The translations under genes were made by a program, and so were the position numbers. The notes under the pieces are model-generated. The model searched no databases, was not told where the DNA came from, and saw nothing but the letters and a program-made list of their open reading frames with translations. A stretch of 50,077 nt of DNA from Porticoccus sp963925605 (lineage in GTDB: Bacteria; Pseudomonadota; Gammaproteobacteria; Pseudomonadales; Porticoccaceae): positions 1 through 50,077 of the forward strand of contig CAWURY010000020.1 in NCBI GenBank assembly GCA_963925605.1, read 5' to 3'. Below are positions 16,401-24,892 of this stretch, piece by piece (within the stretch, counting starts at the first letter, position 1; every line of letters starts with the position of its first letter).

Positions 16401-17338
16401 TCCCCTGGTGTTTTAGATTGTCTACCAAAAAAATCCAACGCCATCACAGCAACCAAGCCAAGTATCATGCAACTAAACGCTGCAAATGATTGGGGATCAT
16501 GGCCCGTTGCAGCGAAGAAATCCACTGGCATAAGTAATCTGTAAGGCCAAATAAATTCAATATCCGCATAAACAAGAGGCACTCCTACAGCCCCCTTCCA
16601 TGGCCAGACCACAATCAGTGACCCCAATACAAACCCCACAAGAATCGACATGGTGATCGAATAATAAGCTTTCAAGAGAGCTGATATCATTCGCGAAAAA
16701 ACTAAAAGACCCAATACGCAACCTGAAGCAAACATCAGTAAGACACCCCATTGCAGTTGGCTAATAGCGCTAATAACAACAGGATAAATTCCAAGAAGTA
16801 GCAAGATAAAACTGCCAGAGATACCAGGAAGAATCATTGCGCAAATAGCTATAGCTCCACCCCAAAATAATACAAAAAGATCGTCTGATGCATACATTTT
16901 TGGCGCCACAGAAATAGCGACTACTACCACTATCCCTATCAATAAGCCTATAGATTCTTTGTAACAAAAATATGGAAGGTGTCGAATAATACATCCAGCT
17001 GACGCAAGGATGAGCCCAAAGAAAAACGACCATATCAGTATAGATTCTGTCGCTAATAAATAATTTATCACATGAGAAAAAGAAACTACGCTAAATAAAA
17101 TACCGCAAAATAGGCTCAATAAGAAATTACCATTCACCTTTCCCCAGAATTTGCAAAAACCTTGGGTTTTTAACACCCTCAATGAATGAAGATTAATGGA
17201 GCTAATGGACTCAAGCAGCTCTGCATAGATTCCTGTTATAAGAGCAACAGTTCCTCCAGAAATACCGGGGACAATATCAGCAGCTCCCATGACCGCTCCT
17301 TTCAGAAAAATCAGCAGCCAATGTTTAATTTTATTCAT
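16397..17338 (-). CDS. DUF368 family membrane protein, probable undecaprenyl-phosphate translocase (PopT-like)
   Basis: Polytopic inner-membrane protein of 313 residues. DUF368 proteins (PopT of Vibrio) are reported to return undecaprenyl phosphate across the membrane for reuse in cell-wall and O-antigen synthesis. Two internally repeated hallmark segments are visible: GAADIVPGISGGTVALITGIY near residue 18 and ICAMILPGISGSFILLLLGIY near 165, each in a hydrophobic hairpin, with about eight to ten membrane segments overall. The ATG at 17338 (MNKIKHWLLIFLKG) is preferred to an upstream TTG. It overlaps the nlpD start and follows pcm by 31 bases. Family is certain; the transport role rests on the published work. 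Confidence 0.88.
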   Translation of the reverse strand: MNKIKHWLLIFLKGAVMGAADIVPGISGGTVALITGIYAELLESISSINLHSLRVLKTQGFCKFWGKVNGNFLLSLFCGILFSVVSFSHVINYLLATESILIWSFFFGLILASAGCIIRHLPYFCYKESIGLLIGIVVVVAISVAPKMYASDDLFVLFWGGAIAICAMILPGISGSFILLLLGIYPVVISAISQLQWGVLLMFASGCVLGLLVFSRMISALLKAYYSITMSILVGFVLGSLIVVWPWKGAVGVPLVYADIEFIWPYRLLMPVDFFAATGHDPQSFAAFSCMILGLVAVMALDFFGRQSKTPGD

Positions 17339-17369
17339 CTTCTTAACCAAGATTATGATAACAAAAAAA

Positions 17370-18011
17370 CTAACCAGAAAGCCCGCCAAGGAGTGGCACA
17401 AAACGGACCTTCTCTGCCACTTTTTCTGTATAACTTAAGCTGCCCCCATCTCTTATAATAACTCGCAGCTCTTGCTCATGACTCGATCCTACAGGGATAA
17501 TCAAAATACCATCAGGGGCCAACTGAAGAAGTAACTCCTCGGGAACCTCACCGGGTGCTGCAGCACTAAGAATAGCATCGTAAGGAGCAAACTCTATCAG
17601 CCCAAGGGAGCCGTCACCATGAGTCAATCTAACATTGTGCACTCCAAGTTTTTTTAATCTTTCACGAGCTTTATCCTGTAAAGATTTTATGCGCTCAACG
17701 CTGTATACTTTTTCCACAAGTTGTCCTAAAACAGTGGCCTGATAACCAGATCCAGTCCCAATTTCTAAAACTTTTTTACGTGGCCCTAGTGATAGCAAAA
17801 TTTCTGTCATAAGCGCAACCACATAAGGTCTAGACAGCGTTTGGCTAAACCCAATTGGCAATGCAGTATCTTCATAAGCCCTATGAGACAAAGCTTCATC
17901 TAAAAATAAATGACGAGGGGTTACTCTAATAACATCAAGCACTCTCTTATCTGTAATACCTTGATCTGTGAGTCGCTGAATGAGCCGTTCTCTAGTTCTT
18001 TGCGAGGTCAT
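17370..18011 (-). CDS. pcm: Protein-L-isoaspartate O-methyltransferase
   Basis: Repairs L-isoaspartyl residues in aged proteins using SAM. The 213-residue product has the SAM motif VLEIGTGSGYQATVLGQLV, the upstream LPIGFSQTLSRPYVVA and the C-terminal VRFVPLLGG typical of Pcm. The ATG at 18011 gives MTSQRTRERLIQRL, the start seen in pseudomonads; a TTG 30 bases upstream is less likely. In most relatives surE lies between truD and pcm, often overlapping both; here only 64 bases separate them and surE is missing. Confidence 0.96.
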   Translation of the reverse strand: MTSQRTRERLIQRLTDQGITDKRVLDVIRVTPRHLFLDEALSHRAYEDTALPIGFSQTLSRPYVVALMTEILLSLGPRKKVLEIGTGSGYQATVLGQLVEKVYSVERIKSLQDKARERLKKLGVHNVRLTHGDGSLGLIEFAPYDAILSAAAPGEVPEELLLQLAPDGILIIPVGSSHEQELRVIIRDGGSLSYTEKVAEKVRFVPLLGGLSG

Positions 18012-18075
18012 CCCCACCCCACTAAAATCAACAATATTCAACTCGCAGTCCTCATTTTTTAATGCCCAAACTATA

Positions 18076-19167
18076 TTAGATTAAAGCGCTTGTTGCCAAC
18101 ACTGGGATTTCTTCCAGATATGATTTTTTAACATCAATAAACTCATGTAGCAATGAGGTCGCATAGCTGCCTGGGGGCAGTGAAAATGATACCTCTAAAT
18201 CAAAAATATCTTCCGAAATTTTAGCATGAGAAAACCATTCCCAACTAAATTCCTTAGGGTTTAAGACCAATTGACGTCGCTCCTGCTGTAAACCACTAAA
18301 TTCAAGAGCATTCATCCATTCTGCCCACCCTACAAGCGCTTCATTCTCAAATCTACACACTTCCTCAGACTCCATACGCCTACCGCGACCCCACATTGGA
18401 CCAGTATTACTAAGGACTGAAAGTTTGTCAGCTGGGCTGAAGACTTCACTAGTTGGTTGCCAGCAATTCCTTCTAATTCTCTCTGCCAAAACTAAATTAA
18501 ACAAGTAGGATCGAGCAGCAGATAGATATATACCTCCCCGGGGTGAATTGCGTCTTTTTTGTCCTCTTTTTCTTTCAGCCCCGTATTCTCTTCTTAGTAG
18601 AGAGTCAGCTTCCATCAAATTGTTACCATTAATACCGAAGCGTTGCTCTCCAAAATAATTTGGTACTCCTTGAGAAGCGATTTGCTTTAGACGAACATCC
18701 AAGAGATCTTTATCTCCACTGACTTCTCGCAATCTTACTATAAAGTGGTTTTCTTTGTGCTGCCCTCTTCGAAGCTTTTTATCATGCCAAGAAGATGTCA
18801 TTAGCTGAAACTTTGTATTTTCCAGCCTTATTACTCCGGGAGCGACTAGTTTGTCACTATCAGGCAAGTGCACGCTAAACCACTGTATGGCAACAGCCCT
18901 CCGATCTTTCAAACCACAATATCCAACAGCTGACTCATCAACACAAAAATGTTTCGCCAGTAATTGCGCGATCCAGCGAGTATTATCTCCTTTTTTTTCT
19001 ATCTGAAGGTAAAGATGCTCTCCTTGCCCAGAGAGAGGAAACCCCAGCATTTCTTCAACACGAAAATCTTCCAGCTCGCTGCGAAAAAAAGCGGTTGCTC
19101 CCAAATGACTGTAGGCTGGCGGAAAAGATATAGGAAATTGTTTGTTTATAGGACTCACCTTCATCAT
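18076..19167 (-). CDS. truD: tRNA pseudouridine(13) synthase TruD
   Basis: Makes pseudouridine at position 13 of tRNA-Glu. The 363-residue protein has the catalytic aspartate at D88 in VGYCGLKDRRAVAIQW, an N-terminal FRVEEMLGFPLSGQGEHLYL, and the NYFGEQRFGINGNNL motif leading into the TRUD insertion domain. Two adjacent ATGs (19167 and 19164) are possible. It follows ispF by 105 bases rather than overlapping it, so it may have a promoter there. Confidence 0.96.
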   Translation of the reverse strand: MMKVSPINKQFPISFPPAYSHLGATAFFRSELEDFRVEEMLGFPLSGQGEHLYLQIEKKGDNTRWIAQLLAKHFCVDESAVGYCGLKDRRAVAIQWFSVHLPDSDKLVAPGVIRLENTKFQLMTSSWHDKKLRRGQHKENHFIVRLREVSGDKDLLDVRLKQIASQGVPNYFGEQRFGINGNNLMEADSLLRREYGAERKRGQKRRNSPRGGIYLSAARSYLFNLVLAERIRRNCWQPTSEVFSPADKLSVLSNTGPMWGRGRRMESEEVCRFENEALVGWAEWMNALEFSGLQQERRQLVLNPKEFSWEWFSHAKISEDIFDLEVSFSLPPGSYATSLLHEFIDVKKSYLEEIPVLATSALI

Positions 19168-19272
19168 TTAGCCTAATCTTCAGCTAGCAAAAAACTGTCA
19201 AGCAGCCTGCAATCAAGGAATGTTCCAAAAAAATCATAAATATAAAGACAGTATATTTCTTATGTTGTATTT

Positions 19273-19740
19273 TCAGGCAAGCAAGACGATTGCATGGCAA
19301 GCTATTCCCTCTCCTCGACCTTCAAACCCCAAGCTTTCAGTCGTTGTAGCTTTAACGTTAATCTGATCAACATCGCAGCCTAGATCAGACGCGAGATTAT
19401 TAACCATTTCGTTGATATGCGGCGCTATCTTAGGAGCTTCAGCAACAACAGTTATATCAGCATTTGAAACACAGTACCCTTTATCGTGAACAAGTGTGAC
19501 TGCAACTCTCAATAATTCACGGCTATTAATGCCAAAATAACGGGGGTCTGTATCAGGAAAATGTCGCCCAATATCACCAAGTGCAGCGGCGCCAAGGAGG
19601 GCGTCACACAAAGAATGTATCAAAACATCTCCATCTGAATGAGCCATTAAGCCATACTTAAAGGGAATTCTCACTCCGCCAATAACAATATGGTCGCCTT
19701 TTTCAAATGCATGGACATCATAACCCTGCCCTATTCTCAT
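19273..19740 (-). CDS. ispF: 2-C-methyl-D-erythritol 2,4-cyclodiphosphate synthase IspF
   Basis: MEP-pathway enzyme that cyclises CDP-ME 2-phosphate to MEcPP with release of CMP. The 155 residues carry the zinc ligands D8, H10 (GYDVHAF) and H42-region AHSDGDVLIHSLCDALLGA, and the C-terminal TTTESLGFEGRGEGIACHA. Its start overlaps the ispD stop (ATGA), so the two consecutive pathway genes are coupled. Confidence 0.98.
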   Translation of the reverse strand: MRIGQGYDVHAFEKGDHIVIGGVRIPFKYGLMAHSDGDVLIHSLCDALLGAAALGDIGRHFPDTDPRYFGINSRELLRVAVTLVHDKGYCVSNADITVVAEAPKIAPHINEMVNNLASDLGCDVDQINVKATTTESLGFEGRGEGIACHAIVLLA

Positions 19741-20432
19741 GCCATCTCCTGCTGACCTAATGCTATAGCTTCAGCGATCACTATATCTTCTCTTCGGGTG
19801 ATCTTAATATTATCGTGACTGCCCTCAATAATTTGAGGCATATACCCCAAATTTTCAATTGCAGCAGATTCATCTGTAGGTTGCCAGTTAACCTTGGCTG
19901 CCTGCCTTAAACCTTCCAAGAGTAATGAAAAACGGAACATTTGGGGTGTTTGAGCCTCCCAAAGCTTTGATCGATCTTCTGTTGTTCTTATTCCAGCTTT
20001 GCTAGTGGCCCTTTTAATCGTTGCAACAACAGGCACAGCAAGAATCCCGCCTATCGCATGAGAGCTCAACTGATCCGTCAAATTTATAATATCAGCAACT
20101 TTAACGCACGGTCTTACGCCATCATGAACCAATACCCAATCATTCATTTCGGCTTCGTCTTTAATGTGTTCTAGGGCTAAAAGCACTGAATCTGCCCGTT
20201 CTTTACCACCAGAAATCACCTCAATAGAGGTATTGTTAAATATAGTCAATTGTCGCCATACTTGGTCTTCAGGGCTTACAGCCACAACTATTTTGACGTG
20301 GTCTATTGCCAGTAACCTTTTTAGGGTATATTCAATTACAGTCATATCAAGAAATTTTGCATACTGCTTGAGGGTTTTCGAAGAGAATCTTTTCCCGGTT
20401 CCAGCAGCGGGAACTATTATCCAATTTTTCAT
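19737..20432 (-). CDS. ispD: 2-C-methyl-D-erythritol 4-phosphate cytidylyltransferase IspD
   Basis: Third MEP-pathway enzyme, forming CDP-methylerythritol from CTP and MEP. The 231-residue protein has the nucleotide-binding PAAGTGKRF near residue 8, SGGKERADSVLLAL, VLVHDGVRPCV and the C-terminal TPQMFRF and DNIKITRREDIVIAEA. The PKQY of the N-terminal motif reads LKQY here; the catalytic Lys is kept. It lies 30 bases after ftsB and overlaps ispF. Confidence 0.97.
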   Translation of the reverse strand: MKNWIIVPAAGTGKRFSSKTLKQYAKFLDMTVIEYTLKRLLAIDHVKIVVAVSPEDQVWRQLTIFNNTSIEVISGGKERADSVLLALEHIKDEAEMNDWVLVHDGVRPCVKVADIINLTDQLSSHAIGGILAVPVVATIKRATSKAGIRTTEDRSKLWEAQTPQMFRFSLLLEGLRQAAKVNWQPTDESAAIENLGYMPQIIEGSHDNIKITRREDIVIAEAIALGQQEMA

Positions 20433-20462
20433 ATTTTACTTGTCATATATTGGAATTTTCAG

Positions 20463-20741
20463 TTAGTCTTTTTTTTCAAAAATCATATAAAAAGTTTCGC
20501 CATTCTTGATCATACCAAGATTCTTTCTAGCTATCCCTTCGATGCTGTCCATGCTATCTTTAAGATTCTTCACCTCTCTTGCCCGTATTAAATTTTCTTT
20601 TCGCAGAGCTGCATTTTTTTTCTGCTGCACGACAACTTTATACTGAAGCGCATGTTTATGAGTAAGACTGCCTTCGCCTACCCACAAGCTATATTGAAGG
20701 AGGAGCATGAAACAAATAAATACAATCAGTAACCAGCGCAT
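20463..20741 (-). CDS. ftsB: Cell-division protein FtsB
   Basis: Small bitopic membrane protein that forms the FtsQLB complex and relays the signal activating septal peptidoglycan synthesis. The 92 residues have one N-terminal membrane helix at about 3-20 (WLLIVFICFMLLLQYSLW), the conserved LQYSLWVGEGS boundary, a coiled coil (about 30-65) and the typical IARKNLGMIKNGETFYMI. The ATG at 20741 is used; a GTG one codon upstream is also open. It follows eno, the standard neighbour. Confidence 0.95.
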   Translation of the reverse strand: MRWLLIVFICFMLLLQYSLWVGEGSLTHKHALQYKVVVQQKKNAALRKENLIRAREVKNLKDSMDSIEGIARKNLGMIKNGETFYMIFEKKD

Positions 20742-20847
20742 CACAAACCATTCTACCGCACAAAACTAACTACGTCAGCGGCTCCATATTGATCACAAGA
20801 ATACCGCAGCCTCTAATTATCAGCCGCCCTCGCAAGATATAGCCAGT

Positions 20848-22134
20848 CTACCTGAATTCAGCTAAACCCCTGTAAGGTGCAGCTTCCATAAGCTCTGACT
20901 CTATACGCAACAGACGATTGTATTTTGCAACACGATCGGATCGACATAACGAACCGGTCTTTATTTGCCCCGCACCAGTTGCCACAGCAAGATCGGCAAT
21001 AGTGGTATCCTCCGTTTCACCCGATCGATGAGAAATGACAACAGTATAGTTAGAATCTTTGGCCATTTTTATGGCGTCCAGTGTTTCTGTTAAAGAGCCT
21101 ATTTGATTGAATTTAATTAAGATTGAATTTGCGATACCTAGCTCAATGCCTTTACTTAATATTTTCGTGTTAGTCACAAAAAGGTCGTCTCCCACCAATT
21201 GAACCTTGTGGCCCAACCTGTCAGTTTGATATTTCCAGCCACTCCAATCAGATTCATCCTGCCCATCCTCAATTGAAATAATCGGATATCGATCACAAAG
21301 ATCTGCCAAAAAATCAGTGAACTCTTCAGAGCTATATGTTTTCCCTTCGCCAAGCAATTCATACTTCCCATCATTATAGAATTCTGAAGAAGCACAATCT
21401 AAAGCTAACGTTATATCTTTACCTAAATAATAACCCGCAGTAATTACCGCTTCCTCTATAAGAGCGAGCGCTTCAGAGTTTGAAGACAAATTAGGTGCAA
21501 ATCCTCCCTCATCTCCCACTGAGGTACTAAAGCCTTTACTGCTAAGTATTGTTTTTAATGAATGAAAAATTTCAGCTCCCATTTGCAGTGCTTGGGAGAA
21601 ATTTTTGGCGGAAACAGGCTGGATCATAAACTCCTGAATATCAACATTATTATTTGCGTGCTCCCCTCCATTAATGATATTCATCATCGGCACAGGCATA
21701 CTGTATTGACCAAGAGTTCCATTAATGTCTGCAATGTGCGCATAAAGAGGTATTTTACGCGACATGGCTGCCGCTTTTGATGCAGCAAGCGATACAGCCA
21801 AAATAGCATTTGCACCGAATCTAGACTTATTTTCTGTTCCATCCGCCTTAATCATCAGCATATCCAGCGATCTCTGATCAATGGCGTCCACACCCAGCAA
21901 AAGCGGCTTAATGATTTTATTTACATTATCAACAGCTTTAAGAACCCCCTTTCCTAAATAACGACTTTGATCTCCATCGCGTAATTCAAGAGCCTCCCTT
22001 GAGCCTGTAGAAGCGCCAGATGGTGAACAAGCTGAACCAATACTGCCGTCCGTCAAAATCACATCTGCGCCTATAGTTGGGTTACCTCTAGAATCCAATA
22101 TTTCATAGGCTTTGATATCGGCAATCTTGCTCAT
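20848..22134 (-). CDS. eno: Enolase
   Basis: Glycolytic enzyme interconverting 2-phosphoglycerate and phosphoenolpyruvate; also a degradosome partner in enteric bacteria. The 428-residue protein contains LALDCASSEF, SIEDGQDESD and VGDDLFVTN (metal ligands Asp/Glu/Asp), the catalytic Lys in ILIKFNQIGS and the signature SHRSGETEDTTIADLAVA. The ATG at 22134 follows a good TGGAGAA ribosome binding site and gives MSKIADIKAYEILDSRGNP, the family N-terminus. A strong hairpin at 22152-22182 fills its leader and would separate it from kdsA. Confidence 0.98.
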   Translation of the reverse strand: MSKIADIKAYEILDSRGNPTIGADVILTDGSIGSACSPSGASTGSREALELRDGDQSRYLGKGVLKAVDNVNKIIKPLLLGVDAIDQRSLDMLMIKADGTENKSRFGANAILAVSLAASKAAAMSRKIPLYAHIADINGTLGQYSMPVPMMNIINGGEHANNNVDIQEFMIQPVSAKNFSQALQMGAEIFHSLKTILSSKGFSTSVGDEGGFAPNLSSNSEALALIEEAVITAGYYLGKDITLALDCASSEFYNDGKYELLGEGKTYSSEEFTDFLADLCDRYPIISIEDGQDESDWSGWKYQTDRLGHKVQLVGDDLFVTNTKILSKGIELGIANSILIKFNQIGSLTETLDAIKMAKDSNYTVVISHRSGETEDTTIADLAVATGAGQIKTGSLCRSDRVAKYNRLLRIESELMEAAPYRGLAEFR

Positions 22135-22146
22135 ATATAAATTCTC

Positions 22147-22182
22147 CAAAAAAATAGATACCCTCTCATACGGTATCTATTT
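22147..22182 (-). terminator. Hairpin with T-run between kdsA and eno
   Basis: On the minus strand a perfect 11-bp stem (arms 22182-22172 and 22162-22152, core AAATAGATACC) with a 9-base loop runs directly into seven T residues. It has terminator form and would stop or attenuate kdsA transcription ahead of eno. A TATAAT (22203-22198) overlaps the kdsA stop; if it is an eno promoter, the hairpin would instead cap the eno mRNA. No matching -35 is seen. Confidence 0.6.
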
Positions 22183-22198
22183 AAAAAATTTTTATTAA

Positions 22199-23068
22199 TT
22201 ATATTTCAAATGAAGGTTGAGACTTGATTAAGTCGTCTATTTCTTTCATTTGAGCCAGATAAGACTCTAACTTAAATAACGGCAAAGCACTGGGTCCGTC
22301 ACATTTTGCGTTATCTGGGTCCGGATGAGCCTCTAAAAATAAACCGGCTAGGCCAACAGCAATTCCTGCCCTTCCTAGCTCTGCAACCTGTTGTCTACGC
22401 CCGCCAGAAGTAAGCCCTTGTGGGTCTCGACACTGAAGCGCGTGAGTCACATCAAAAATAACAGGAAGGCCGTCGCTTACGACTTTCATAGTTCGAATAC
22501 CCAGCATATCCACAACAAGATTATCGTACCCCATACAAGTACCGCGCTCACAAAGAATAAGCTTACTGTTACCGCACTCTTTAAACTTATCTACAATATT
22601 AGCAATCTGCGCCGGACTGAGAAACTGGGGTTTTTTTATATTTATAACAGCATCAGTTTCTGCCATAGCTTTCACCAAGTCGGTCTGGCGGGCTAAAAAA
22701 GCGGGTAACTGCAACACATCGCAGACACTTGCTGCCATTTTTGCTTGATGAGGTTCATGCACATCTGTGATAACTGGAATCTGAAATGTCTCTTTAATTT
22801 CTTGGAATATCCTTAATCCTTCATCTATCCCAATCCCCCGATAAGAATGAAAAGACGAACGATTAGCTTTATCAAACGATGCTTTAAATATATAAGGTAT
22901 AGCCAGCTTCTGGGTCACCTCACAGAAATGCTCTGCTGCTTGCATTGCAAGATCTCGAGACTCCAGTACATTGATGCCTCCAAATAACACAAAAGGCTCA
23001 TTATTGCCTACCGATATATCATCAATATTGATGGTTATCGATGGAATCGACATTTTTGATATAGACAT
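22199..23068 (-). CDS. kdsA: 3-deoxy-8-phosphooctulonate (Kdo-8-P) synthase KdsA
   Basis: Condenses arabinose 5-phosphate with phosphoenolpyruvate to make Kdo-8-phosphate for the LPS inner core. The 289-residue TIM-barrel protein shows FVLFGGINVLES, FKASFDKANRSSFHSYRG, the ITDVHEP motif, INIKKPQFLSP, and VIFDVTHALQ with SGGRRQQV near the C-terminus. It follows pyrG by three bases, and the end of pyrG supplies the ribosome binding site. An alternative ATG exists five codons downstream. Confidence 0.98.
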   Translation of the reverse strand: MSISKMSIPSITINIDDISVGNNEPFVLFGGINVLESRDLAMQAAEHFCEVTQKLAIPYIFKASFDKANRSSFHSYRGIGIDEGLRIFQEIKETFQIPVITDVHEPHQAKMAASVCDVLQLPAFLARQTDLVKAMAETDAVINIKKPQFLSPAQIANIVDKFKECGNSKLILCERGTCMGYDNLVVDMLGIRTMKVVSDGLPVIFDVTHALQCRDPQGLTSGGRRQQVAELGRAGIAVGLAGLFLEAHPDPDNAKCDGPSALPLFKLESYLAQMKEIDDLIKSQPSFEI

Positions 23069-23071
23069 AAA

Positions 23072-24697
23072 CTAGGCTCTTTCAGAATGCTTAAGTACTG
23101 CCTTTATAAAACTTGTGAAAAGTGGGTGGCCTTCGCGAGGGGTAGAAGTAAACTCTGGATGAAACTGACAAGCAACAAACCAGGGGTGCTCAGGTATTTC
23201 AATCATCTCGACTAATGCTTTGTTCTCCGACCAGGCGCCAACTTTCATTCCACTCTCTTGCAGCTCGGCTACATAGCTATTGTTCACCTCATAACGATGA
23301 CGATGACGCTCAAAAACTGTATCAGCACCGTATATTTTATGAGCCATGGTGCCATAAATTAAGTAGCTAGCCTGCCCACCTAATCTCATTGTTCCGCCCA
23401 AATCTGAATCTTCGTTACGTGTTTCTATCACACCGCTACTGTCAATCCACTCGGTTATCAATCCAATAATAGAATGCGGTGTTTTGGGGTCAAATTCAGT
23501 GCTATTTGCACCACTTAAATTGCAAACGTTACGTGCAAATTCAATCATTGCAACCTGCATGCCTAAGCATATTCCTAAATAAGGTACCCTGTTAACTCGA
23601 GCGTGATTAACCGCCTTAATTTTTCCTTCTACCCCACGCGCGCCAAACCCACCAGGCACAAGAATTCCGCTACAACCATCAAGAAGTGATACTTCACGCT
23701 CAAGGCTCTCTGAGTCAACATAACGAATATTTACTTTAGTTTGGTTGCGGATACCTCCATGAGTCAATGCTTCATTGAGTGACTTATAGGCATCTAAAAG
23801 CTCCGTATATTTGCCAACCATAGCGATAGTCACTTCGTGCTTTGGATTTAGGTGACTTTCTGCAATCCAGTCCCAATCAGAAAGATCTGGCTCCTTGCAA
23901 CTCAAACCAAGTCGCTCTAAAACAGCGGTATCCAGCCCTCGAGTCTGAAGATCGCGAGGAATAGAATAAATACTCTTAGCATCCAATAATGTCACGACTG
24001 CTCGTGCTTCTACATTGGTAAACAAGGCTATTTTTTTACGCTGACCTTCATCAAGCTCAACCACACTTCGACATAACAAAACATCTGGCTGCAAGCCAAT
24101 AGATCTCAGCTCTTTAACAGAATGTTGTGTTGGTTTAGTTTTAGTTTCCCCCGCTGTAGTCATATAAGGAACAAGGGTCAGATGGATAAGGATAGAATGA
24201 CCGAACCCAAGATCTAGCTTTAATTGTCGTATAGCTTCAAGAAAAGGTTGTGACTCAATATCCCCAACTGTGCCGCCAATTTCGATAATAGCTATGTCAT
24301 AACCCTCGCCGCCAGCTAAAATACGCCTCTTTATTTCATCTGTAACATGAGGAATTACTTGCACTGTAGCTCCAAGGTAGTCACCTCGGCGCTCATGACG
24401 AAGAATTGTTTCGTACACTTTTCCACTAGTAAAATTATTTCGTTTGCACATTTTTGAAGACAAAAAACGCTCATAGTGCCCAAGATCAAGGTCAGTTTCA
24501 GCGCCATCCTCAGTTACAAATACCTCTCCATGCTGTGAGGGGCTCATGGTTCCTGGGTCGACATTTAGGTATGGATCCAGCTTAAGGATCGTAACATTCA
24601 GGCCTCTAGCCTCAAGAATTGAACCCAGTGATGCTGCTGCAATTCCCTTCCCCAAGGAGGATACAACACCGCCTGTAACAAATATATAACGCGTCAT
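23072..24697 (-). CDS. pyrG: CTP synthase
   Basis: Amidates UTP to CTP using glutamine and ATP. The 541-residue protein has the N-terminal synthetase domain (TRYIFVTGGVVSSLGKGI; metal and UTP motifs around DLDLGHYERF and EIGGTVGDIES) and a C-terminal class I glutamine amidotransferase domain with the nucleophile Cys in LGICLGMQ (near 380) and the His-Glu pair in FHPEF. It is the first gene after a 195-base gap from tilS, where a promoter is likely, and is followed closely by kdsA. Confidence 0.98.
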   Translation of the reverse strand: MTRYIFVTGGVVSSLGKGIAAASLGSILEARGLNVTILKLDPYLNVDPGTMSPSQHGEVFVTEDGAETDLDLGHYERFLSSKMCKRNNFTSGKVYETILRHERRGDYLGATVQVIPHVTDEIKRRILAGGEGYDIAIIEIGGTVGDIESQPFLEAIRQLKLDLGFGHSILIHLTLVPYMTTAGETKTKPTQHSVKELRSIGLQPDVLLCRSVVELDEGQRKKIALFTNVEARAVVTLLDAKSIYSIPRDLQTRGLDTAVLERLGLSCKEPDLSDWDWIAESHLNPKHEVTIAMVGKYTELLDAYKSLNEALTHGGIRNQTKVNIRYVDSESLEREVSLLDGCSGILVPGGFGARGVEGKIKAVNHARVNRVPYLGICLGMQVAMIEFARNVCNLSGANSTEFDPKTPHSIIGLITEWIDSSGVIETRNEDSDLGGTMRLGGQASYLIYGTMAHKIYGADTVFERHRHRYEVNNSYVAELQESGMKVGAWSENKALVEMIEIPEHPWFVACQFHPEFTSTPREGHPLFTSFIKAVLKHSERA

Positions 24698-24892
24698 TTA
24701 GATCCCTGTCAGCACATTAGGTGCAAGATAAATAGCCGGATTAAGCTATATTTTTGAAAAAAATAGGCTCATCAATCATCAAAATAAAAAATTATTTCAA
24801 GAGAAGAAGGGCAACTATTTTAGTTGTTGTAATGATAAATTAGCCTACCAGAGATGACTGATTGTCTCAATCTATTAGTACGATGTAGACTG
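24698..24892 (-). other. tilS-pyrG gap and pyrG leader
   Basis: 195 bases. It contains the candidate pyrG promoter at its upstream end (24842-24870), so the pyrG leader would be about 135 bases long and AT-rich. Inside it a 6-bp CAACTA/TAGTTG stem with a 3-base loop (24812-24826) is the only clear structure. No small gene or RNA is recognised. Confidence 0.4.
24842..24870 (-). promoter_or_regulatory. Candidate pyrG promoter
   Basis: On the minus strand, TTGAGA (24870-24865) and TAGGCT (24847-24842) are 17 bases apart, and TGG directly before the second box makes it an extended -10. The -35 matches at five of six positions, the -10 at three. Transcription would start near 24835. Confidence 0.35.

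Noticed and set aside
19173..19201. Perfect TTGACA (minus strand 19201-19196) upstream of truD
   Set aside because: The matching -10 (GATTAG) is poor and transcription would start at or just after the truD ATG, so it is unlikely to be a useful promoter unless truD is leaderless.
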